Below are positions 41,676-48,495 of a DNA stretch of 48,495 nt, piece by piece. Positions within the stretch are counted from its first letter, which is position 1. Each line of letters starts with the position of its first letter. This DNA is from Longimicrobiaceae bacterium. Lineage in GTDB: Bacteria > Gemmatimonadota > Gemmatimonadetes > Longimicrobiales > Longimicrobiaceae. The stretch is from contig JASLAX010000094.1 of assembly GCA_030146875.1 (NCBI GenBank), positions 1-48,495 of the forward strand. Direction: 5' to 3'. The translations under genes were made by a program, and so were the position numbers. A model generated the notes under the pieces. That model was not told the DNA's origin. It searched no databases and was given only the letters and a program-made list of their open reading frames with translations.

Positions 41676-41796
41676 CCGGGTCAGCGCCCCATGGCGCGGA
41701 CCCGGGCCTCACCGTGCGCGGCGGCCGGCCGGGCCCACGACGCGACGTTGTCCGACGCGATGCTCACGTCCGCCTGCTCTCGCGCGTGCCTGCGGG

Positions 41797-42345
41797 TCAG
41801 CCGCCCGTGCGGCGGCGCACGGCGTCGGCGATGCGCTGCTCCAGGCGGCCCGTGGATGCGCAGCGGATCTCCGAGCGTCCCGTGCCGTCGTTGCTGCGGG
41901 CCACCGCCCGCACCATGGTGCGCAGCACGCTGCCGCGCTCCGCCGCCTCCACCTGGGTGCTGACGGAGAGGCGGATGGTGTGCGACTCCGTGACCGGCCC
42001 CGCGATGGAGTTCCCGCAGCTCAGCATGGTCGAGAGGCGCTCACCCGCCATCACCCGGTTCACCGTCAGGCGCGTGACCCCGATGGTGCCCGACGCGGAG
42101 TCCTGGGCGGCGTTCTCGATCCCCACCAGCCGGTACGCGTGCGGAAGCGCCTCCCACACCGCCGCGCGGGTGGCCGCCACCCGGGCGACGGCGGCCGTGG
42201 CGTCGTCCTCCACGCGGATCCCGCGGTCGGTGCCCGTGTCCGTCATGATGCGCGTCCCCTGGGCGGTCGGGCCTTCCACGGGGGGCGGTCCGGCCGGAGC
42301 GGTGGCGCAGGCGGCCAGGAGGGCGAGCGGGAGGAGTCGACGCAT
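41797..42345 (-). CDS. Lipoprotein of unknown function
   Basis: A 182-residue exported protein with a short signal peptide and lipobox LAAC (Cys13). The mature part has VEDDATAAVARVAATRAAVWEALP, GIENAAQDSASGTIGVTRL and a C-terminal SEIRCASTGRLEQRIADAV with a second cysteine that may pair with the one in MLSCGNS. I recognise no family. ATG at 42345 gives a proper signal peptide; upstream frame is not coding. Confidence 0.7.
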   Translation of the reverse strand: MRRLLPLALLAACATAPAGPPPVEGPTAQGTRIMTDTGTDRGIRVEDDATAAVARVAATRAAVWEALPHAYRLVGIENAAQDSASGTIGVTRLTVNRVMAGERLSTMLSCGNSIAGPVTESHTIRLSVSTQVEAAERGSVLRTMVRAVARSNDGTGRSEIRCASTGRLEQRIADAVRRRTGG

Positions 42346-42703
42346 GTTGCTCCGGAAGGTGCGGGCAGAAGGGAGAGCGGCGCATGCGAAGTGTACCCCC
42401 CGGGGGGGAACGGAGTCAACGGCGACGCATGCCGTCCCGCCCATCCGCGGGCGAGAGCGCCGCCCTCCCGACGATGGGAAAAGGACCAACGCGATCGGGG
42501 AATCGGCGGGGACGCGGCCGACCGAGAGAGCGGTAGGCCGTCGGTCGAGAGAGGAGCACGCGTCTCCGAACGTGGCCGCTCGAGGGACGAGGTTGATAGC
42601 CGGGCGGACGGCGCGTTGAGGGCGGCGGGCTACCATGGGCTCGCCGACCGCCGGTGAGGTCCCGGCCACGACGGTCCCGCGCACCCCCCGCCCGGAGAAC
42701 GCC
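42346..42703. other. Divergent gap, lipoprotein / hypothetical
   Basis: No gene, hairpin of note or convincing promoter seen. Confidence 0.4.
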
Positions 42704-43111
42704 ATGCCCATTCGCTTCAACCACCTCTCGACGGCCACGCCCGCCGCGCTGGACCCCGGCCGCTGGATCGTGGTCTCGTCGCGCCTCACCTCACGCCGGG
42801 TCGAGCGCGGCACGCTGCGGTACACCTTCGTCGCCCCGAGGGACGAGGCCGACTGCACCGACCTCTACATCGCCGAGGTGGGCGACCCGCGCGCGTCGCC
42901 GCCCACGCGCACGCGGCGGATCGATCCGCCGGCGAAGTTCGCGGACGTGCCGGTGGTCACGTCGAACGGCACGGTCGACACCGCGCTGCGGCTCGTGCGC
43001 GGCTCCGGGCCTCCCACGCGCGAGGCACGGCTCTACCTGGTCGCGTACGGAGACGACCACCGGCAGCCGTACGACGTGGACCTCGTGCGGCTGACCTCCG
43101 GCGCGCTCTGA
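42704..43111 (+). CDS. Hypothetical protein, predicted all-beta
   Basis: A 135-residue soluble protein with no signal peptide and no recognised domain. Alternating strands are predicted from RWIVVSSRLTSRRVERGTLRYTFV, DLYIAEVG and ARLYLVAYGDDHRQPYDVDLVRL. The codon-position pattern, good stop position before a terminator and lack of long competing frames support a real gene. ATG at 42704. Confidence 0.6.
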   Translation: MPIRFNHLSTATPAALDPGRWIVVSSRLTSRRVERGTLRYTFVAPRDEADCTDLYIAEVGDPRASPPTRTRRIDPPAKFADVPVVTSNGTVDTALRLVRGSGPPTREARLYLVAYGDDHRQPYDVDLVRLTSGAL

Positions 43112-43144
43112 CCCGGCGGGGACGGCGGAGCGGCTGGAACGCGA

Positions 43145-43172
43145 GAGGGGGACGCCGCGCGGCGTCCCCCTC
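43145..43172. terminator. Bidirectional hairpin between hypothetical and aquaporin genes
   Basis: A perfect 28-bp palindrome (GAGGGGGACGCC, GCGC loop, and complement) in the gap between two convergent genes. Confidence 0.65.
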
Positions 43173-43196
43173 CGGGCGTCGTCGACCCAGCGGGGC

Positions 43197-43925
43197 TCAG
43201 CGGTGGCCGCGCTGCTCCTCGGGGGCCGGGCCGCCGCGCTCCGCCACGGCGGGGGAGGGCGCGCGCGCCGCCAGGACGTGGTGGAAGAGCAGCGCCGCCA
43301 GGGCGCCGCCGATCAGCGGGCCCACCCAGTAGAGCCACAGGTCGTCCCACACCGCCGCGACGACCGCGGGGCCGAACGAGCGCGCGGGGTTCATCGCCGC
43401 GCCCGTCGCCGGGCCGATCGCCAGGATCATGGCGGAGATGGTCAGGCCGATCGCCATCGGATACACCGATTTGGGCGCCCGCTCGTCCACCGCCGAGCCG
43501 AAGATCACCAGCACCAGGAAGAAGGTGGCGATGACCTCCAGCGCAAGCGCGCCGCCGGTCTCGATCCCGGTGGCCGCCAGGCGCGGGGTGCCGGCCTCCA
43601 CGGCGTCGGCCACGAAGATCATCCCCACGGCCAGCGAGCCCAGGAGCGCCCCGGCGATCTGCGCCGCCCAGTACATGGCGCCGCGCACCGGCGACATCCG
43701 CCCCGTCACCACGAAGCCGAAGGTCACCGCCGGGTTGAAGTGGGCCCCCGAGAGGTGGCCCAGGGCGGCCACCATCACGGCGATGGTGAGCCCGTGCGCC
43801 AGCGCCACCCCGACCAGCCCGCCGCCGGACGAGAAGCCGAAGGCGATGGAGAGGATCCCCACGAAGCAGAGGGCGAAGGTGCCGATGAACTCGGCGACCA
43901 GGGCCGGGATGGGACGGTCGGTCAT
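43197..43925 (-). CDS. Aquaporin, MIP family
   Basis: A 242-residue six-span channel. Both half-helix signatures are present: SGAHFNPAVTFG near 60-71 and GAAMNPARSFGPA near 174-186; the fold's internal repeat is evident. Small residues and Arg after the second NPA (N-P-A-R) suggest a water-selective channel like AqpZ rather than a glycerol facilitator, but the ar/R filter should be checked by alignment. The C-terminal 20 residues are polar and Glu/Arg-rich. ATG at 43925 has AGGAGCG just upstream. Confidence 0.93.
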   Translation of the reverse strand: MTDRPIPALVAEFIGTFALCFVGILSIAFGFSSGGGLVGVALAHGLTIAVMVAALGHLSGAHFNPAVTFGFVVTGRMSPVRGAMYWAAQIAGALLGSLAVGMIFVADAVEAGTPRLAATGIETGGALALEVIATFFLVLVIFGSAVDERAPKSVYPMAIGLTISAMILAIGPATGAAMNPARSFGPAVVAAVWDDLWLYWVGPLIGGALAALLFHHVLAARAPSPAVAERGGPAPEEQRGHR

Positions 43926-44026
43926 TCCGGGCGCTCCTTTGAGCGGGCGTGTACGGGAAGGGTGTGGACGACGGAGGGGCTCGGCCCGGCGGCTCCGCCG
44001 CCGTCACCGCGTCCGGGGCGGAGACG

Positions 44027-44407
44027 TCACGGAGCCGCGTTCGCCTCCAGGAGGTGGCGGATCTTCTCCAGGAGACGCTCGAACTCGATGGGCTTGGTGT
44101 CGTAGTCGTCGCACCCGGCCTCCAGCGCCTCCTCGCGGTCGCCGGTCATGGCGTGGGCGGTCAGCGCCAGGATGGGGATGTGGCCGGTGGCGGGGTCGGC
44201 CTTCAGCTCGCGCGCGGCCGTCCAGCCGTCCTTCACGGGGAGCGACATGTCCATCAGCACCAGGTCCGGGAGCCGCGCGCGCGCCTGCTCCACCCCCTCA
44301 CGGCCGTCGGCGGCCACGATCACCTGGAAGCCGCGCCGCTGCAGCCGCCGCGACAGCATGTCGCGGTTCAGCTCGTTGTCCTCCACCAGCAGCAGCGTCG
44401 CCGTCAC
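44027..44407 (-). CDS. CheY-like single-domain response regulator
   Basis: A 126-residue receiver domain with no output domain: LLLVEDNELNRDML (acidic pocket), phospho-Asp in DLVLMDMSLPVKDGW near residue 54, Thr in ILALTAHAM and Lys in DTKPIEFERLL. Starts with GTG overlapping the stop of the DHp-only gene (GTGA), so they are coupled. Receives phosphate probably from the kinase at 44931-46766. Output partner unknown. Confidence 0.93.
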   Translation of the reverse strand: MTATLLLVEDNELNRDMLSRRLQRRGFQVIVAADGREGVEQARARLPDLVLMDMSLPVKDGWTAARELKADPATGHIPILALTAHAMTGDREEALEAGCDDYDTKPIEFERLLEKIRHLLEANAAP

Positions 44408-44847
44408 GGGGCCGCTCCGTCCAGCGCTCCCGGGGACAGAAGGCCGGTCGCGTCGGCGGTCATGGCGCGCAGGCGCGCGGCGGCGTCGGCCAGGCGGCGC
44501 AGGTCGGCCGCGAGCTCGTCGTCCGGCCCCCCGTCCTCCGCCTCCACCAGGGCCGCCGCCTCCGCCGCGAGCCTCTCCGCGCGCGCCGCGCAACGCTCCC
44601 GCAGCCCCGCCGCCAGCGCCTGCGCGCAGCCGCCGCCGCGCATCTCCTCCCGCAGCGCGGGGAGCAGGGCGCGTCCCGCCGCCTTCAGCGCGGAGAGCGG
44701 CTCCACCAGGTGCGGCCGGCCGCGCTCCGGCGCCTCCTCGGCCAGCAGCCCGGCGTAGCCCACCACGGCGTTGAGCGGGGTGAGCAGATCGTGGCGCGCG
44801 CGGGACAGCACGTGCGGGGGCGGGACGGCGGCGGCGGAGGTCTCCAT
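44404..44847 (-). CDS. Histidine-kinase dimerisation (DHp)-only protein
   Basis: A 147-residue protein. Residues about 12-60 match a HisKA domain, SRARHDLLTPLNAVVGYAGLLAEE, with the phosphorylatable His at 19. There is no HATPase_c domain (no N, G1, F or G2 boxes). The remainder is Ala/Leu/Arg-rich helix. The HisKA part closely resembles that of the kinase upstream (SHELRTPLNAVIGYAEMLVEE), so it may be a truncated duplicate. It could act as a phosphotransfer hub or a competitor for dimerisation. ATG at 44847; the receiver gene starts inside its stop. Confidence 0.8.
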   Translation of the reverse strand: METSAAAVPPPHVLSRARHDLLTPLNAVVGYAGLLAEEAPERGRPHLVEPLSALKAAGRALLPALREEMRGGGCAQALAAGLRERCAARAERLAAEAAALVEAEDGGPDDELAADLRRLADAAARLRAMTADATGLLSPGALDGAAP

Positions 44848-44930
44848 CGGTCGCGGTCGCGGGTGGGTTTGGTCGCGGGGACAAGTTACCACCGGCTCCG
44901 CGGCCGGCCAACCCCGTTCGGAAGGCGGCC

Positions 44931-46766
44931 TCAGCCGCCCACCCCCGCCAGGGCGTTCGCGGGGGCCGCCGCAGTGGGGGGCGGCGCCTCGGCGGGAAGG
45001 CGGACCTGGAACGTGGTGCCCTCTCCCGGCGTGCTGGCGACGCCCACCTCGCCCCCCAGCAGCTCGCAGCAGCGGCGGGTGATGGTGAGTCCCAGCCCGG
45101 TGCCGCCGAAGCGGCGCGTGGTGGAGGCGTCGGCCTGGGAGAAGGGCTGGAAGATGCGGCCCACCTGCTCGGGCGTCATCCCGATCCCCGTGTCGGCCAC
45201 GCGGAAGACCAGCGTGCCCCCCTCGCGCGCGGCCTCCAGGGTGATGGTGCCGTCCTGGGTGAACTTGGCGGCGTTGCTGAGCAGGTTCAGCAGCACCTGC
45301 CGGGTGCGCGTGTAGTCGGAGCGCATGGTCCCCAGCCCCGGCCCCTCGCGCACCAGCAGCACGTTGCCGCCGCGCGAGACCAGCGGCTCCACGGTGGTCA
45401 CCGCCTCGCGCAGCAGGCGCGAGACCTCGAAGCTCTCGGCGAAGATCTCCATGCGCCCGGCCTCGATCTTGGAGAGGTCCAGCAGGTCGTCGATCAGGCG
45501 CAGCAGCGTGCGGCCGGCGCCGTGGATGTGGCGCAGGTCGGACACCATCTCGTGCTGCCCGCGCTCCGTGGCCTCCTCCACCAGCATCTCGGCGTAGCCG
45601 ATCACGGCGTTCAGCGGGGTGCGCAGCTCGTGGCTCATGTTCGCCAGGAACTGGCTCTTGGTCCGCGACGCGTCCTCGGCCGCCTCCTTCGCCCGCTGCA
45701 GCGCCTCCTCGCCCCGCTTCCGCTGCGTGACGTCGTGCAGGACCAGGATTCGGCCCGTGAGCACGCCGGAGCGGTCGGTGAGGGGAGAGACGCGCAGGTC
45801 GTAGTCGCGCCGCGCGTCGCCGTCGCCCATCCGCACCTCGGCCTGTGCGCCGGGGCCGGTGCGCCCGCCGGCGGGCTCGGCCGGGGCCAGGGCGGCCTCC
45901 GCCAGCCAGGGGCGCATCACCTCTCTCGCCGTGCGGCCGATGGCGTCCGACGGAGCGATCCCCAGGATGGTGCGCGCCGCGGGGTTCAGGTCCACGATGC
46001 GCCCCTCCTCGTCCAGCACCACCACCGCGTCGGCCATCTCCTCGATCACCAGCTCGCGGGCCACGGGCACGATGTCCAGCAGCCGGAAGCGGAAGATCCC
46101 CAGGGCGATGGCGGCGCCGCTCAGGGTGAACAGGAAGGGCATGGGGTTGGCCGGAAAGCGCACCAGCTCGGCCCAGTACAGGACGTTCCCCGCCCACGGG
46201 ACGATGGCCGCCACCAGCAGCACCCACCCCTGCGAGCGGCGCAGCGGCGAGCGGAGCGAAGCGTTGTGGAAGAGGAGGACCACGCTGACGGTGATCAGCG
46301 CCCAGGAGACCACCACGTGCAGCCAGAAGAGCGGCCCGGCCTCGTTCACCGCGCCGACGTACGGGCCCCGCCGCGCCAGCGCGAACGAGCGCCACCAGAG
46401 CCGGTGCCACTCGTTGGTGAACGCCGCCGCCACCGTGAGCACGGGGAAGGCGGCGAGGAGCGCCAGGCTGCGTCTCGTGAGCCACGCCGTACGCCCGGTG
46501 TGCTGCAGGACCAGGAGGAGCCACGCCGCGGGCACGGTCGCGGCGCCCAGGTGGAGCAGCTTGGCCAGGAAGAGCTTCCCCTGCAGCCCCGTGGCGGAGA
46601 AGTACAGCGCGTGGCAGACCGACCAGAAGGCCGACCCGGCCATGAGCAGGATGAACCCCGTGGCGCCCGCCACCTTCCGGTTGCGCCACCCGTACGCCGC
46701 CAGCCCCGCGGACACCACGGCCGCCAGCAGCAGCGGGAGCAGGAAGGGCGTGTACTGCCAGGTCAC
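44931..46766 (-). CDS. Membrane histidine kinase with 7TM N-terminal domain and PAS
   Basis: A 611-residue sensor kinase. About seven hydrophobic spans occupy residues 6-230 (7TM histidine-kinase N-terminal type). A PAS domain (about 245-360, VVLDEEGRIVDLNPAARTIL to RILVLHDVTQRKR) links to HisKA (FLANMSHELRTPLNAVIGYA, His near 386) and HATPase_c (NLLSNAAKF, DTGIGM, GGTGLGLTI). The last 20 residues are Ala/Pro-rich. Ligand unknown. GTG at 46766. It is the first gene of a module with the DHp-only and receiver proteins; 83 bp separate it from the former. Confidence 0.92.
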   Translation of the reverse strand: MTWQYTPFLLPLLLAAVVSAGLAAYGWRNRKVAGATGFILLMAGSAFWSVCHALYFSATGLQGKLFLAKLLHLGAATVPAAWLLLVLQHTGRTAWLTRRSLALLAAFPVLTVAAAFTNEWHRLWWRSFALARRGPYVGAVNEAGPLFWLHVVVSWALITVSVVLLFHNASLRSPLRRSQGWVLLVAAIVPWAGNVLYWAELVRFPANPMPFLFTLSGAAIALGIFRFRLLDIVPVARELVIEEMADAVVVLDEEGRIVDLNPAARTILGIAPSDAIGRTAREVMRPWLAEAALAPAEPAGGRTGPGAQAEVRMGDGDARRDYDLRVSPLTDRSGVLTGRILVLHDVTQRKRGEEALQRAKEAAEDASRTKSQFLANMSHELRTPLNAVIGYAEMLVEEATERGQHEMVSDLRHIHGAGRTLLRLIDDLLDLSKIEAGRMEIFAESFEVSRLLREAVTTVEPLVSRGGNVLLVREGPGLGTMRSDYTRTRQVLLNLLSNAAKFTQDGTITLEAAREGGTLVFRVADTGIGMTPEQVGRIFQPFSQADASTTRRFGGTGLGLTITRRCCELLGGEVGVASTPGEGTTFQVRLPAEAPPPTAAAPANALAGVGG

Positions 46767-47306
46767 GCGCGGCCTCCGGCGGAGGGCTCGGGGCGCGCGG
46801 CCGCGACGGGGCGGGTTGGGAGAGGACCGGACATTCCAGGAAGGTCTGCGCGCGGCGGGCGGCGTCGTTTCGGGCGGGAGCTGCGCCGCGGAGAAGCTAA
46901 AAACCCGGGCGGGCCGCCACAAGAGCGCCCTTCTCCGTGGTCCGCCGGACGGAGCGCGCGGCGGGCGGCGAAAGCCTCGCGCGGAGACGCGGAGGGCGCG
47001 GAGACGCGGAGGTGCGTGGGCCGGCGTCCCCGCGTCCGATCCGCCCTCAGCGCGAGGCATCCTTTCCGCTTCAGTGAGAGGAGGTGCCCATGTGAGTGAT
47101 GAGATCGTCCGATAGGTCTCGCGGTCAATCTCCGCGTTCCTCCGCGTCTCCGCGTTCCAAACCGCCGGGGCGACGCGGAAGGAAGGCGGCGGAAGCGGTA
47201 CCGCCTTCCCACGGTAGCGACCAGCCCGGGCACCGGATAGCTTTCACGCGACCACGCCCCGCACGCCGTCGCAGGACGGGCAGCCCTACTCGACCACCAC
47301 CTCTCC
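46767..47306. other. Divergent gap with CGCGGAG repeat arrays
   Basis: No gene. GGAGACGCGGAGGGCGCGGAGACGCGG-type repeats lie at 46978-47012 and the inverse CTCCGCGTTCCTCCGCGTCTCCGCG at 47129-47156, about 150 bp apart, so the two could fold together. No convincing promoter found. Confidence 0.5.
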
Positions 47307-48155
47307 ATGAAGTCGAACATCCAGACGCGACGTGCCGGCCTGGCGAAGCACCTCCGCGGCCGCGGGCTGGAGATCGGGGCGCTCGGCGCGCCCCTGCCGG
47401 TTCCCGAGGGGACGGAGGTGCTCTACGCGGACATCCTTACGCCGGAGGAGATCGACCGGCTCTTCCCCGGCGCCCGGCACCCCGACATCGTCAGCGACGC
47501 CTCGCGCTTGGAGGGGGTGGAGGACGGCGCGTTCGACTTCGTGATCGCCAACCACGTGCTGGAGCACGTCACCGATCCCATCGGCACGCTGCGGGAGTGG
47601 CACCGGATCCTGAAGGACGGCGGGGTGCTGTTCCTGGGGCTGCCGGACAAGCGCTACACCTTCGACCACGCCCGCCGCCGGACCCCGCTGGCGCACCTGG
47701 TCCACGACCACGAGAGCAACATCGACCCCCGGCTCAAGGACCTGGAGCACGTGATCGACTGCGCGCGCGCCGTGGAGCGCCTGCGCCCGGGCTCCGAGCA
47801 GTGGAAGGTGTACATCGAGCAGAGCCACGCCGCGGGGGTCGCCGTGCACAAGCACGTGTGGGTGCTGCTGGACGTGATGCGGCTCTTCGTCCACCTGTAC
47901 CGCTCCGCGCTGGGGCGCTTCGGCCTGGTGCGCTACGCGAACACCTCGGCGTTCGGCAACGAGTTCATCCTGCTGCTGCGGGCGCGGAAAGCCCCCTCCG
48001 CCGGTGCCGCGGCGCGCGACCTGGCCAGGTGGGCCACGGCGGTCGCGGCGGTGGCGGCGGAGGAGCCGGTGCAGGCCGTGAAGGCCCGGCTGAAGCGGGC
48101 GGTCAAGGGCGACCCGCGCACCCGGGCGGGGTGCTCCGGCCAGCCCCTGCTCTAA
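47307..48155 (+). CDS. Class I SAM-dependent methyltransferase
   Basis: A 282-residue protein. The SAM motif I is GLEIGALGAPLPVP at about 19-32; LYADIL follows as the acidic end of strand 2; then DFVIANHVLEHVTDP near 76-90 and ILKDGGVLFLGLP, the Methyltransf_11 layout. The C-terminal third (HKHVWVLLDVMRLFVHLY onward) is not part of the fold. Acceptor unknown; proteins with this start are often linked to cell-surface sugar synthesis, but there is no supporting context here. ATG at 47307. Confidence 0.85.
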   Translation: MKSNIQTRRAGLAKHLRGRGLEIGALGAPLPVPEGTEVLYADILTPEEIDRLFPGARHPDIVSDASRLEGVEDGAFDFVIANHVLEHVTDPIGTLREWHRILKDGGVLFLGLPDKRYTFDHARRRTPLAHLVHDHESNIDPRLKDLEHVIDCARAVERLRPGSEQWKVYIEQSHAAGVAVHKHVWVLLDVMRLFVHLYRSALGRFGLVRYANTSAFGNEFILLLRARKAPSAGAAARDLARWATAVAAVAAEEPVQAVKARLKRAVKGDPRTRAGCSGQPLL

Positions 48156-48205
48156 AGCCGCCCGACGGGACGCCCGCGGACCGGCGGAGGCGGACGGAGA
48201 AGCCG

Positions 48206-48251
48206 GACGCGACGAAGGGCGGCCCCGTGCGGGACCGCCCCTCGTCGCGTC
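48206..48251. terminator. Hairpin between methyltransferase and the last gene
   Basis: GACGCGACGA at 48206-48215 pairs with 48242-48251; inside it GGGCGG pairs with CCGCCC. It lies in the gap between convergent genes. Confidence 0.6.
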
Positions 48252-48266
48252 GGACCCGCATCCGGC

Positions 48267-48495
48267 TCAGGAAGAGGAGGCCGAGAGGACCAGGGTCAGC
48301 GTGCCCGTGTAGGTGCCGGCGGGGGCGTTCTGCGACTGCGCCGCGGGAAGCGAGGCGCCGATCAGGACGGTGCGCTGCGCCATGCCGGTGATGCTGCTGT
48401 TGAGCCACTCGTAGCCGGCCGCGCAGGTGGTCGGGAACGCCGCCAGGCCGGTGCCGGCCTGGTCGGTGGCCACGGCGCACGAGTAGCTCGGCGTC
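48267..48495 (-). CDS. 3' part of a probable secreted beta-sandwich protein (spore coat U-like?)
   Basis: Only the last 75 residues are in the window. They include two cysteines (YSCAVATD, TTCAAGY) and end with NAPAGTYTGTLTLVLSASSS. The P-A-G-T-Y-x-x-T-L-T-L-x-L close resembles the C-terminal strand of spore coat U/fimbrial-type domains used in chaperone-usher fibres. The N-terminus and any chaperone or usher genes are outside, so the family call is weak. Confidence 0.5.
   Translation of the reverse strand, partial: TPSYSCAVATDQAGTGLAAFPTTCAAGYEWLNSSITGMAQRTVLIGASLPAAQSQNAPAGTYTGTLTLVLSASSS

Overview
The window is high-GC bacterial DNA with short operons on both strands and no rRNA, tRNA, phage or insertion-sequence genes that I can see. 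The gene content best fits Gemmatimonadota of the Longimicrobium type: many small lipoproteins, a TPR protein, a Ser/Thr kinase fused to a TonB C-terminal domain, DUF2911, DUF4142 and DUF3072 proteins, and GC-rich dispersed intergenic repeats. This assignment is inference from composition and families; there is no marker gene. About 48 genes are supported, two of them cut by the window edges.

Region 1 (1-3630, minus strand): a lipoprotein metallophosphoesterase, a DUF4956 membrane protein and an AraC-type regulator. Region 2 (4496-11290, plus strand): a natural-product accessory cluster with a PLP aminotransferase, MbtH, an FkbK/FkbJ/FkbI-type trio (3-hydroxyacyl-CoA dehydrogenase, free-standing ACP, acyl-CoA dehydrogenase), a type II thioesterase and an Sfp-type phosphopantetheinyl transferase. 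The trio would oxidise an ACP-bound three-carbon acid to a hydroxy- or aminomalonyl extender unit, but the loading enzyme and any PKS or NRPS are absent. Two paralogous AraC-type regulators (2683-3630 and 11313-12158) bracket the cluster.

Region 3 (12291-16949): a small lipoprotein, a TPR protein, and clpS-clpA. Region 4 (17207-27829) is the most unusual part. On the plus strand a C39-like peptidase overlaps by 4 nt a gene for a three-domain amidoligase (RLAN, RimK-like ATP-grasp, GCS2). Facing it, across a strong terminator, lies a minus-strand run: two tandem proteins that fuse a zinc metallopeptidase (HExxH) to a C-terminal ClpS-like domain, then cyanophycinase, an SMP-30 lactonase, an SGNH hydrolase, an isoaspartyl-dipeptidase-like amidohydrolase, a ferritin-like protein and a DUF4142 lipoprotein. 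Together these look like a locus that makes, recognises and takes apart non-ribosomal amide or isopeptide bonds; that reading is a hypothesis.

Region 5 (28229-34634): the kinase-TonB fusion, a META-domain lipoprotein, an operon of transglutaminase-like protein, DUF2911, cyclophilin lipoprotein and hotdog thioesterase, and an M91-like metallopeptidase. Region 6 (35119-38941): a Baeyer-Villiger-type monooxygenase, an HSL-family esterase and an SDR, resembling the mycobacterial mymA-lipR-sadH set, then DUF3072. Region 7 (39163-48495): DUF2442, a DUF4013-like membrane protein, a glycerolipid acyltransferase, a lipoprotein, an aquaporin, a two-component module (7TM hybrid-less kinase, a DHp-only protein, a CheY-like regulator), a methyltransferase, and the 3' end of a secreted protein. 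Islands of dispersed hairpin repeats occupy the gaps at 30892-31020, 34795-34990 and 38990-39119.
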